A stretch of DNA of 50,583 bases from Ensifer adhaerens (GTDB lineage Bacteria; Pseudomonadota; Alphaproteobacteria; Rhizobiales; Rhizobiaceae), in the NCBI RefSeq assembly GCF_013283195.1, contig NZ_JABEKT010000005.1, positions 1 to 50,583 of the forward strand. Reading direction: 5' to 3'. The notes under the pieces are model-generated. The model was not told the origin of the DNA. It saw nothing but the letters and a program-made list of their open reading frames with translations, and ran no database searches. Position 1 is the stretch's first letter. Each line of letters begins with the position of its first letter. The translations under genes and the position numbers were made by a program. Positions 8,462-16,802 of this stretch are shown in pieces.

Positions 8462-9331
8462 TCAACGGTCGAAGCTACGCCCGAAGATCAGCACCCGGTC
8501 GTTGCCGCCCAGATCCTTGGCTTCTTCGCGCAAACGGAAGTTCTCGGCATTAAACAATGCCGTAACCGCCTCTTTCTGATCGAAACCGATTTCCAAGCCT
8601 ATCACGCCGTTTGTCTCAAGATGATGACCGGCCTGAAGGGCGATGGCACGATAGGCATCAAGGCCGTCGTCTCCGCCATCGAGCGCTGCGGCTGGATCGT
8701 GCAATCGCACTTCCGGCTCAAGCTCTGCGACCACACTGGACCGTATATAAGGCGGATTTGAGACGATCGCGTCGAACCGGCCCTCCACATGTTCGAACCA
8801 GTTGCTGCGCAGGGCCTCGAAGCGATCTGAAAGCCCAAGCGCCTCGGCATTTGCGCTCGCCGTCGCCAACGCGTCCCGCGATATATCGGTTGCCGTGCCT
8901 CGGGCTTCAAGAACGCTCGCCAGCAGGGCCAGGCAGATCGCCCCGGTGCCCGTGCCGAGATCGAGGAGCCGGCAGCTCCCCTTCGCCGCAACGGATTGGC
9001 GCAGATACGGGATCATGCGATCGACGAGCGTTTCCGTATCCGGCCGCGGCTCCAGCGTTTCCCGCGACAGTTTGAGCGGCAGGCCAAAGAACTCCCGTTC
9101 CCCGAGAATGCGGTAGACCGGTTCACGGGCCGCCCGTCGCTCCACGGCCGCCCGCACCCTGACGGCATCGGCCTCGGAAACCGTATCCCGGCCGCGGGTC
9201 ACGACATCCGTCAGCGACAGTCCGAGCAGGCCCGAGACCAGATGGCGCGCATCGAGCGCCGCATGCTCGATGCCGGCCGCCGTCAGGCGGTCCCGGCTTT
9301 CCGACACGAGGCGCGCGAGCGTGGCCGTCAT
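8462..9331 (-). CDS. prmC: Peptide chain release factor N5-glutamine methyltransferase PrmC (HemK)
   Basis: 289 residues, full length. It has an N-terminal helical substrate-recognition domain (about 1-85), then a class I SAM-binding domain with DLGTGTGAICLALL (about 122-135) and the catalytic NPPY loop near residues 188-191. It methylates the glutamine of the GGQ motif in RF1 and RF2, raising termination efficiency. It follows prfA, its own substrate gene, after five bases, so the pair is co-transcribed and probably translationally coupled, the usual bacterial arrangement. Confidence 0.97.
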   Translation of the reverse strand: MTATLARLVSESRDRLTAAGIEHAALDARHLVSGLLGLSLTDVVTRGRDTVSEADAVRVRAAVERRAAREPVYRILGEREFFGLPLKLSRETLEPRPDTETLVDRMIPYLRQSVAAKGSCRLLDLGTGTGAICLALLASVLEARGTATDISRDALATASANAEALGLSDRFEALRSNWFEHVEGRFDAIVSNPPYIRSSVVAELEPEVRLHDPAAALDGGDDGLDAYRAIALQAGHHLETNGVIGLEIGFDQKEAVTALFNAENFRLREEAKDLGGNDRVLIFGRSFDR

Positions 9332-9336
9332 CGCGA

Positions 9337-10419
9337 TCAGCCCCGCTGCTCGCCAAGCAGCGCCAGCTGGCTCGCCTGGTAGTCGGCCAACAACGCATCG
9401 ACCACCTCGTCGATCTCGCCCATCATCATCCGGTCGAGCTTGTAGAGCGTCAGGTTGATGCGGTGATCGGTGATGCGGCCCTGCGGAAAGTTGTAGGTGC
9501 GGATACGCTCCGAGCGGTCGCCGGAGCCCACCTGGCTCTTGCGATCAGCCGAACGCTCGCTATCCGCGCGCTGGCGCTCCATGTCATAGAGCCGGGACCG
9601 CAGGACCTGCATCGCCTTGGCGCGGTTCTGGTGCTGCGACTTTTCCGAGCTCGTGACGACGAGGCCGGTCGGAAGATGGGTGATGCGCACCGCAGAGTCC
9701 GTCGTGTTGACGTGCTGCCCGCCCGCGCCCGACGAGCGCATGGTATCGATGCGGATGTCTTCGGGGCGAACCTCGATGTCGATCTCCTCGGCTTCCGGCA
9801 ACACGGCAACGGTCGCCGCCGATGTGTGGATGCGACCGCTCGCCTCGGTTTCCGGCACGCGCTGAACGCGGTGAACGCCGGACTCGAACTTCAGCCGCGC
9901 GAACACGCCACGCCCGGAAACGGTGGCGATGATTTCCTTGAAACCGCCCGCTTCGCCTTCGCTCGACGAGAGCACTTCGACCTTCCATCCCTTGCCTGCC
10001 GCGTAGCGCTCGTACATCCGGAACAGGTCGCCGGCAAACAGCGCCGCCTCGGAACCGCCGGTTCCCGCACGGATTTCGAGGATCGCGCTCTTTTCGTCCG
10101 CAGCATCCTTCGGCAAGAGCAGGATCTGGATCTCCTGCTCCAACTGTTCGATCGCCTCCAGGACGTCGGGCCTTTCCATTTCCGCCAGGTCGCGCATGTC
10201 CTTGTCGGTCGTCCTGTCGGCCAACATCGCGTTGATATCGGCAAGCTCGCCGGTCGCCTTCTCGTAGGCGCGAATCTTTGTCACCACCGGCTGCAGTTCG
10301 GAATATTCCGACGCCAGCTTCACATAGACGTCGGCTGCCGGTCCCGCTGACATGCGGGCCTCGATCTCGCCGAACCGTCGTTCCAGTTCGCGCATTTTCT
10401 CAATGGGAAGCTTTGCCAA
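9337..10419 (-). CDS. prfA: Peptide chain release factor 1 (RF1)
   Basis: 360 residues, the normal length. The GGQ motif (in [15 protein letters not shown], about residue 233) positions hydrolysis of peptidyl-tRNA. The N-terminal domain 1 and decoding domain are complete. RF1 reads UAA and UAG on the ribosome; RF2 would have a tRNA-like SPF tripeptide and a programmed frameshift, neither seen here. It lies 71 bases after ptsP and 5 bases before prmC. Confidence 0.98.
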   Translation of the reverse strand: MAKLPIEKMRELERRFGEIEARMSAGPAADVYVKLASEYSELQPVVTKIRAYEKATGELADINAMLADRTTDKDMRDLAEMERPDVLEAIEQLEQEIQILLLPKDAADEKSAILEIRAGTGGSEAALFAGDLFRMYERYAAGKGWKVEVLSSSEGEAGGFKEIIATVSGRGVFARLKFESGVHRVQRVPETEASGRIHTSAATVAVLPEAEEIDIEVRPEDIRIDTMRSSGAGGQHVNTTDSAVRITHLPTGLVVTSSEKSQHQNRAKAMQVLRSRLYDMERQRADSERSADRKSQVGSGDRSERIRTYNFPQGRITDHRINLTLYKLDRMMMGEIDEVVDALLADYQASQLALLGEQRG

Positions 10420-10490
10420 GTGTCACTCCAAATGCACTTCGCCTCGCCCGGATCATAGCTCGGACGAGGACAAAAGCGCTTCAAATCTAT

Positions 10491-12758
10491 CTAAACCGGG
10501 ATGCCGTTTGTCGCAGCAAAATCGATGAGGATCTGGCGAACCGGCGTATGGTCGCGCGTATCGTCGAGCGCCGCGTTCAGCACCTCGCCGAGCTTGGTCG
10601 CGTCGAGGGCCAGGAGCATCGCCTTGATCGGACCGACTGCCGTCGGCGACATCGACACCGAGCGGTAGCCGAGGCCGAGCAGCGCCATTGCAGACAACGG
10701 CTTGCTTGCCATTTCGCCACACAGGGTCACCGGCGTCTGATGGCGCTCGCCGCCGCGCACGATATCGCGCAGGATGCGGAGGAAGGGGCGGCCCAGCACG
10801 TCGAAACGGTCGGAGACGCGGGCATTGCCGCGATCGACCGCCATGGCGAACTGGAACAGATCGTTCGAACCGACCGAAACGAAGTCCACTTCGCTCATCA
10901 ACTCGTCGAGCTGCCACAACAGCGCCGGCACTTCCAGCATGGCGCCGAACTGCAGCTTGCGCGGAAGCTGTTCGCCAAGTTTCGACTGGCGCTCGATTTC
11001 CTTTTGCAGGAGTTCGCGGGCTTCCTTCAGCTCCGAGACCTCGGTCACCATCGGCAGCATCAATTTCAGCTCGAGGCCGGCCGCTGCACGCAGCATGGCG
11101 CGAAGCTGGGTGCGCAACAGGCCTGGCCGGTCAAGCGAAAGACGGATCGCCCGCCATCCGAGCGCCGGATTTTCCTCTTCCGCCGCGCGGAAATACGGAA
11201 CCACCTTGTCGCCGCCGATATCGAGCGTGCGGAACGTTACCGGCTTACCGCCGGTCTGCTTCAGGACGCTGCGATAGAAGGCTTCCTGTTCTTCCGCCTT
11301 CGGCATGGTCGAGGCGATCATGAACTGCAGTTCGGTGCGGAAGAGGCCGATGCCCTCCGCCCCCGCTTCGTTGAGATGCGGCAGGTCGACCAGAAGCCCG
11401 GCATTCATCTGCAACGTGATGCGCTTGCCGTCCTTGGTGAGCGGCTCGACATCCCGAAGTGCCCGGAACTGCGCCTGGCGGCGAGCCCGGAAGCGGACTT
11501 TTTCCTCGTAGGCGCGCTGCAGATCGGCCAAGGGCCGCAGGTGCACCTTGGCATCGTCGCCATCGATGATGACGGCATCGCGATTTTCCGCAAGCGCAAC
11601 GGCTCCAGCCGCCTGGCCGACCACGGGAATGCCCATGGCACGGGCAACGATGACCACGTGGCTGGTGACCGCACCCTCTTCAAGCACCAGGCCGCGAACG
11701 TTTTCGCGCGGGTAGTCCAGAAGTTCGGCAGCCCCCATCGCACGGGCGACGACCACTGCATCGGTCGGGAAATCGCTCGCCGAAAGCTTCGCACCATAGC
11801 CCGAAAGCTGGCGCAGCAACCGGTTGGCGAGATCGTCGAAATCGTGCATGCGCTCGCGCAAATAGGGATCCGTCAGCCGAATCATCCGCGCCTTCGTCTC
11901 GCTCTGGACCCGCTCGACGGCAGCTTCGGCCGTCAGGCCGTTGCGAATCGCCTCTTCGAGCTTCCGCACCCAGCCGCGGTCATGGGCAAACATGCGGTAG
12001 GTCTCGAGCACCGCGCGGTGCTCGCCCTCCATCGACACTTCGCGACGCGACAGCATGTCGTCGATCGAGATCCTGAGCGACCCCAGAGCTTCGGCCAGCC
12101 GTTGCAGTTCCTGGTCCGTATCCTCGTTCAGAAGATTGGTGACCACGATCCTCGGCTCGTGCAGCACGACATAGCCAAGGCCGATGCCTTCGCCGTAGCT
12201 GTTGCCGTCGATCGAGACAGGGCGGGACAGGTCGAGTTCGAGGCCGGGCTTGGTGATCTTCTTCAACTCGCCGGTCGCGACCATTTCGGCCAGAACCATG
12301 GCGGTCGTTTCGAGCGCCTCGACCTCGTCTTCCCGGTAGTTGCGCTGCGCCTTGTTCTGCACGACGAGAACGCCGAGCGCGCGGCCGGTGCGCAGGATCG
12401 GCACACCGAGGAACGAGTGGTAGATCTCTTCGCCGGTCTCCGGCAGGTAGGTAAAGGCTGGATGCGCCTGGGCGTCGGACAGGTTGAGCGGACGCGCGGA
12501 CGCGGCAATGGTGCCGACGAGGCCCTGCCCCATCTTCAATTGCGCCAGGTGGACGGCGGTCTTGTTCAGACCTTCGGTCGCGTAGAGTTCGAGCACCCCG
12601 TCGGAACGCAGCACATAGACCGAACACACTTCCGCGACCATGTTCTGTGCGATCTGGCGCACGATCCGGTCAAGGCGCTCCTGTGGCTCGAGCGGTTCCG
12701 CCATCAGTTCGCGCAACCGCTTGAGGAGAACGCGCGGACCTGCGGAAAGGTCTCTCAT
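10491..12758 (-). CDS. ptsP: Phosphoenolpyruvate-protein phosphotransferase PtsP (EI-Ntr)
   Basis: 755 residues. An N-terminal GAF domain (about 15-165) precedes the EI-type phosphotransferase: N-domain (about 180-300), swivelling domain with the phospho-accepting histidine in GAVTSHVVIVARA (about residue 365), and the C-terminal PEP-binding TIM barrel with GLFRTELQFM and SVGSNDLFQF. It starts the nitrogen PTS by phosphorylating NPr from PEP; the GAF domain commonly senses glutamine or 2-oxoglutarate. No EIIA/HPr genes are adjacent, as usual in rhizobia. It is downstream of lysC on the same strand with a 90-base gap. Confidence 0.96.
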   Translation of the reverse strand: MRDLSAGPRVLLKRLRELMAEPLEPQERLDRIVRQIAQNMVAEVCSVYVLRSDGVLELYATEGLNKTAVHLAQLKMGQGLVGTIAASARPLNLSDAQAHPAFTYLPETGEEIYHSFLGVPILRTGRALGVLVVQNKAQRNYREDEVEALETTAMVLAEMVATGELKKITKPGLELDLSRPVSIDGNSYGEGIGLGYVVLHEPRIVVTNLLNEDTDQELQRLAEALGSLRISIDDMLSRREVSMEGEHRAVLETYRMFAHDRGWVRKLEEAIRNGLTAEAAVERVQSETKARMIRLTDPYLRERMHDFDDLANRLLRQLSGYGAKLSASDFPTDAVVVARAMGAAELLDYPRENVRGLVLEEGAVTSHVVIVARAMGIPVVGQAAGAVALAENRDAVIIDGDDAKVHLRPLADLQRAYEEKVRFRARRQAQFRALRDVEPLTKDGKRITLQMNAGLLVDLPHLNEAGAEGIGLFRTELQFMIASTMPKAEEQEAFYRSVLKQTGGKPVTFRTLDIGGDKVVPYFRAAEEENPALGWRAIRLSLDRPGLLRTQLRAMLRAAAGLELKLMLPMVTEVSELKEARELLQKEIERQSKLGEQLPRKLQFGAMLEVPALLWQLDELMSEVDFVSVGSNDLFQFAMAVDRGNARVSDRFDVLGRPFLRILRDIVRGGERHQTPVTLCGEMASKPLSAMALLGLGYRSVSMSPTAVGPIKAMLLALDATKLGEVLNAALDDTRDHTPVRQILIDFAATNGIPV

Positions 12759-12848
12759 CGCGTGGGGTCCCCCGAAAAAGAGTAGACGACGACGGCGGTA
12801 GAATTCGCAGCCAAAACCGCTGCGAATCCCAAATCAGTCATCTCAGAA

Positions 12849-14123
12849 TTAACTCTTATCGAGACCGTAGGCGGAATGCAAAGTGCGAACTGCCAATTCG
12901 GCATAGGGTCCGTCGATCAGGATCGAGATCTTGATTTCCGACGTGGTGATCGCCTTGATGTTGATGCCCTTGTCGGCCAGCGCCCGGAAGGCCGAGGCGG
13001 CAACACCGGCGTGGCTGCGCATGCCGATGCCGATGACCGAGACCTTGACCAGGCCTGCTTCCGACTGGATCACGTCGTAGCCGATCTTGTCCTTGTTGTC
13101 GCCGAGCACGCGCAGCGCCTTGTCGACGTCGCCGGAAGGAACCGTGAAGGTCATATCGGTCTTCGAACCATCTTCCGAGATGTTCTGGACGATCATGTCG
13201 ACATTGATATGGGCTTCGGCCAGCGGCCCGAAGATCGCCGCGGAAACGCCCGGCCTGTCGGCAAGACGGCGCAGCGAAATCTGGGCTTCATCCTTGGCAT
13301 AGGCAATGCCGGTTACGACTTCCTGTTCCACGATTTCTTCCTCATCACAAATCAGCGTGCCGGGCGGATTGAGAAGGTCACCCATGCCCGGCGCATCGGG
13401 ATCCTCGAAAGACGAACGCACGAAGGTGCGGACCTTGTGCACCATGGCAAGCTCGACCGAGCGCACCTGCAGCACCTTGGCGCCGAGCGATGCCATTTCC
13501 AGCATTTCCTCGAACGCGATCTTTTTCAGACGCCGCGCCTTCGGCTCGATGCGCGGGTCGGTGGTGTAGACGCCATCGACGTCGGTATAGATGTCGCAAC
13601 GGTCGGCCTTGACGGCTGCTGCAATTGCAACCGCCGAGGTGTCGGAGCCGCCGCGACCGAGCGTCGCCAGCCGGTTGTCCGGGCCAAGCCCCTGGAAGCC
13701 GGCGACCACGGCCACCTGGCCCTCGCCCATGCGGCGGATGATTTCGGCACCCTCGATGTCGAGGATGCGCGCGGCGCCGTGGGCGTTGTCGGTGCGGATC
13801 GGGATCTGCCAGCCCTGCCAGGAGCGCGCATTGATGCCCATCGACTGCAGCGCGATCGCGAGAAGCCCCGAGGTCACCTGTTCGCCCGAGGCAACGATGG
13901 CATCATATTCGCGCGCATCGTAGAACGGCGCGTTGCTGCCGGCGACCTTGGGCATGTTCTGCACCCAGCCAACCAGTTCGTTGGTCTTGCCGGACATGGC
14001 GGAAACGACGACTGCGACCTCATGGCCGGCATCGACTTCACGTTTCACATGGCGGGCAACGTTGTGAATGCGGTCCAAATCAGCGACGGAAGTTCCGCCG
14101 AATTTCATCACGATGCGTGCCAT
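12849..14123 (-). CDS. lysC: Aspartate kinase
   Basis: 424 residues, full length for the class with two C-terminal ACT domains. The kinase core opens with KFGGTSVADLDR at about residue 7 and contains the GRGGSDTSAVA loop near 155-165. The ACT pair covers about 265-420. It phosphorylates L-aspartate, the first step toward lysine, threonine, methionine and diaminopimelate, and is expected to be feedback-inhibited through the ACT domains. It heads the lysC-ptsP-prfA-prmC minus-strand run. From memory, lysC and ubiG are close divergent neighbours in many Rhizobiales; here about 10 kb separates them. Confidence 0.97.
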   Translation of the reverse strand: MARIVMKFGGTSVADLDRIHNVARHVKREVDAGHEVAVVVSAMSGKTNELVGWVQNMPKVAGSNAPFYDAREYDAIVASGEQVTSGLLAIALQSMGINARSWQGWQIPIRTDNAHGAARILDIEGAEIIRRMGEGQVAVVAGFQGLGPDNRLATLGRGGSDTSAVAIAAAVKADRCDIYTDVDGVYTTDPRIEPKARRLKKIAFEEMLEMASLGAKVLQVRSVELAMVHKVRTFVRSSFEDPDAPGMGDLLNPPGTLICDEEEIVEQEVVTGIAYAKDEAQISLRRLADRPGVSAAIFGPLAEAHINVDMIVQNISEDGSKTDMTFTVPSGDVDKALRVLGDNKDKIGYDVIQSEAGLVKVSVIGIGMRSHAGVAASAFRALADKGINIKAITTSEIKISILIDGPYAELAVRTLHSAYGLDKS

Positions 14124-14437
14124 TTCGCCTCTACCGGTACCGAATGTTTGCGCGTGAGCGCGTGACAGGAAAGCGCCCCCGTCGGCGCCCGACGGTCAAA
14201 AAGCTTGGGAGACTTCTCGGACATCGGCCAATCACCGCTTCGGGGAGCGGAAAGTCGCGGCGTCTCTTAGCGGATCGGGGGGCGGGGCGCAATGGCAAGA
14301 AGGCAGGAATAAGGCCGGACGGGCACGTAAGGTCAGCAACGCCGGATGGTCGATGATCAAGCGGCCGACGCGCATTTACGACTTGAAATTGCAGCATCAC
14401 CCGCTAGGCTGCCACCATCTTCGGAGAGGGTCCGCTG
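14124..14437. other. Divergent intergenic region between lysC and the outer-membrane protein gene
   Basis: About 310 bases without a supported gene. It must contain the promoters for lysC leftward and for the gene at 14438 rightward. I see no clear operator, riboswitch or long inverted repeat. Confidence 0.4.
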
Positions 14438-15274
14438 ATGCCGCCATCGCTTAGCCATGCCGCCGCGCGACACGCGCGCCGGGTCTTTCTCGCAACAGCC
14501 GCCCTCGTCGTCACATCTGCCGCCGCGCCGGCCGCCGATTTCGACACGCAGCGCATGGCGCCGGAGCGTGATTGGACGGTGATCGTCAGCCCCTATGTCT
14601 GGGCGGCGAGCCTGAAGGGAAACGCCTCGCTTGCCGGCTTCGACACTGATGTCGATGTCCCCTTCTCCGACACTTTGGAGCATCTCGATCTCGCGGCCAT
14701 GGGCAACATCGAGCTGACCAACGGACAATGGGGTGTCTACTTCGACGGCCAGTATGTGCGCACCAGCCAGGATGAGCAGGTGCAAGCCCACGAGATCGGC
14801 CTCGATATCCGCATGACCTGGCTTGCAGCAGGTCTGTTCTACAAGGTCTATGAAGACGAGCTTGGCGGCGACACGGTATTCGGCAACCCCCGCACCTTTT
14901 CGATCGAGCCGACCGTCGGCCTGCGCTGGACCAAGCTCGAAGCCGACGTGTCCGCCTTCGGCCTCAACGCGACCAAGAGCGCCAACTGGACAGATCCGTT
15001 CGTCGGGGTCCGATTCAACGGCGACCTCGACGAGCGCTGGAACCTGGTCGGCGAGGTCGATGTCGGCGGCTTCGACGTCGGCTCCAGGCTGAGCGTCAAC
15101 GCCCAGACCTATCTCGGCTATAGAACCGAAATGCTCGGACACCCGACGATCCTGCGCGGAGGCTATCGCATGCTCTATCAGGACTACGAGAACGACGACT
15201 TCACCGGCGCCAACACGTTCCGCTGGGATGTCAATGAGCATGGACCCGTGCTCGGTTTCTCGATGGTGTTCTAG
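14438..15274 (+). CDS. Exported outer-membrane beta-barrel-like protein
   Basis: 278 residues. It starts with a signal peptide: a basic start, hydrophobic core FLATAALVVTSAAA, and a likely cut after APAA near residue 29. The mature part alternates polar and aromatic residues (for example WTVIVSPYVWAASLKG, WGVYFDGQYVR, PFVGVRFNGDL) and ends with LGFSMVF, a terminal phenylalanine typical of outer-membrane barrels. No specific family was recognised; it resembles rhizobial proteins annotated as outer-membrane or hypothetical. GGAGAGGG precedes the ATG. It lies 31 bases upstream of an exported Ntn hydrolase and is probably co-transcribed with it. Confidence 0.75.
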   Translation: MPPSLSHAAARHARRVFLATAALVVTSAAAPAADFDTQRMAPERDWTVIVSPYVWAASLKGNASLAGFDTDVDVPFSDTLEHLDLAAMGNIELTNGQWGVYFDGQYVRTSQDEQVQAHEIGLDIRMTWLAAGLFYKVYEDELGGDTVFGNPRTFSIEPTVGLRWTKLEADVSAFGLNATKSANWTDPFVGVRFNGDLDERWNLVGEVDVGGFDVGSRLSVNAQTYLGYRTEMLGHPTILRGGYRMLYQDYENDDFTGANTFRWDVNEHGPVLGFSMVF

Positions 15275-15305
15275 ACCGATCGCTATCCGCACAAGGAGTG
15301 AAGCC

Positions 15306-16382
15306 ATGACCATCAAGGCAATTCGCACCGCACGGGCACTGAGTTCTACCCTCCTCGCGTCGTTGCTTGTCCTTGCCCAGGTGCCAGCAGAGGCATGCAC
15401 GCGGCTCGTCTATCTCGGCCCTGATGATACCATCATCACCGCGCGCTCGATGGACTGGAAGAGCGACGTCGCGACCAATCTCTGGGTGCTGCCCCGTGGC
15501 ATCGAGCGCAACGGTCAGACCGGTCCCAACTCCTTCAAGTGGACGGCGAAATTTGGCAGCGTCGTCGCAACGGGATACGACGTTTCGACAACCGACGGCG
15601 TCAACGAAGCGGGCCTCAACGCCAACCTTCTCTGGCTGGTGGAATCCGAATATCCGAAACTGGACGATAACAAGCCGGGTCTGACGATCGCCGCCTGGGC
15701 ACAATATGTGCTCGATAGCTTTGCGACGGTGGAAGAGGCCGTGGCCGCGCTCGAAAAAGAGCCCTTCACCATCGTCACCGACAACGTGCCCGGCGAAAAC
15801 CGGCTGGCGACGTTGCACCTGTCGATCTCCGATCGCAGCGGCGACAGCGCGATCGTCGAATATATCGGCGGCAAGCAGGTGATCCATCACGATCGCAAGT
15901 ACCAGGTCATGACCAACTCGCCGACCTTCGACCAGCAGCTCGCGCTCAACAGCTACTGGAAGCAGATCGGCGGCACCGTCATGCTGCCGGGAACGAACCG
16001 CGCTGCCGACCGCTTCGCGCGGGCGTCCTTCTACGTCAACGCAATCCCGAAGGAAGAGGATGCCAACCGGGCGATTGCTAGCGTCTTCAGCGTCATCCGC
16101 AACGTCTCCGTGCCCTATGGCCTCAACACTCCGGAAGAGCCGAACATCTCCTCCACCCGCTGGCGAACCGTGGTCGATCACAAGCGCAAGCTCTATTTCT
16201 TCGAGTCTGCACTGACCCCGAACACCTTCTGGGTCGACCTGAACAAGATCGACTTCTCGGAAGCGACCGGCAAGGTCATGAAGCTCGATCTCGGAGAAAA
16301 CCAGGACCATACCTACTCGGGCGATGCGACCGGCGATTTCAAGCAGGCAGAACCGTTCAAGTTCCTCGGCGTGGATATGTAG
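15306..16382 (+). CDS. Exported choloylglycine hydrolase-family (linear amide C-N) hydrolase
   Basis: 358 residues from the ATG at 15306, which has AAGGAG eight bases upstream. A signal peptide runs to AEA, and the next residue, C31 of CTRLVYLG, would become the N-terminal catalytic cysteine of an Ntn hydrolase, as in penicillin V acylase and bile-salt hydrolase. ARSMDW, which lines the active site in the family, follows about 20 residues later. Gram-negative members cleave penicillin V or long-chain N-acyl homoserine lactones; the substrate here cannot be read from sequence. The exposure of cysteine by signal-peptide removal implies a periplasmic or secreted enzyme. It probably forms a two-gene unit with the upstream barrel-like protein. 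Confidence 0.88.
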   Translation: MTIKAIRTARALSSTLLASLLVLAQVPAEACTRLVYLGPDDTIITARSMDWKSDVATNLWVLPRGIERNGQTGPNSFKWTAKFGSVVATGYDVSTTDGVNEAGLNANLLWLVESEYPKLDDNKPGLTIAAWAQYVLDSFATVEEAVAALEKEPFTIVTDNVPGENRLATLHLSISDRSGDSAIVEYIGGKQVIHHDRKYQVMTNSPTFDQQLALNSYWKQIGGTVMLPGTNRAADRFARASFYVNAIPKEEDANRAIASVFSVIRNVSVPYGLNTPEEPNISSTRWRTVVDHKRKLYFFESALTPNTFWVDLNKIDFSEATGKVMKLDLGENQDHTYSGDATGDFKQAEPFKFLGVDM

Positions 16383-16802
16383 GGGGGTGCCGGTTTGCAA
16401 TCGGCGCGCGCTTCAGGTCGGCAGGACCGACGCGTCCCCTTGAAAGCTGCTCGCACCGATGGTAAACACGCGCTGCAACTCGATTGTGAAAGGAGGGCTG
16501 CGTTGTGATGACATTTTTCCGGCACCACCGCCAGCGTGGCCCCGTCAACGCCCTGCAGATGCGTTTGCAGGGCTGACCGGTACAATCGCTTCGCGTCTTC
16601 GCGAACCTTATCCCTGGTCTGCCCCAGTGTGGTGCGGCTGAAAACCGTTTCGGTTTGAACGCCCGCGCCGTTTTCCATACCGAGCCGACGCGGCCCGAAC
16701 ACTGCATGATATCGTGCATCGGGTCCGACATTCCGCCCAACTCGGCAGAAGTCTTGCCGCCCGTGGATGTCTGCCGTCGCTCGCGCAGTCCAGAGAATTA
16801 AC
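16383..16802 (+). other. 420-base leader upstream of the ABC-F gene
   Basis: No long coding frame here is convincing. It contains a short ORF with a strong ribosome site and a hairpin ending just before its stop (listed separately), which could be an expression leader for the downstream ABC-F ATPase. Confidence 0.4.
16508..16576 (+). CDS. Candidate 22-residue leader peptide upstream of the ABC-F gene
   Basis: A 22-codon ORF begins at ATG 16508 (or GTG 16505), about 10 bases after an excellent AAGGAGG (16490-16496). The peptide is Arg/His-rich: MTFFRHHRQRG then PVNALQMRLQG. Its last codons are covered by an 8-bp perfect hairpin, GCCCTGCA with TGCAGGGC (16550-16557 and 16566-16573), which stops one base before the TGA. 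That geometry is what ribosome-stalling attenuators use. No homolog is known to me, and a chance ORF is possible. Confidence 0.35.
   Translation: MTFFRHHRQRGPVNALQMRLQG

Noticed and set aside
10278..12785. Plus-strand frame of about 835 codons opposite ptsP
   Set aside because: Same GC-bias effect; the ptsP protein is complete with its active-site histidine.
16357..16740. Minus-strand ORF of 127 codons in the leader before the ABC-F gene
   Set aside because: No domain, no ribosome site, and the same region reads as a plausible plus-strand leader.
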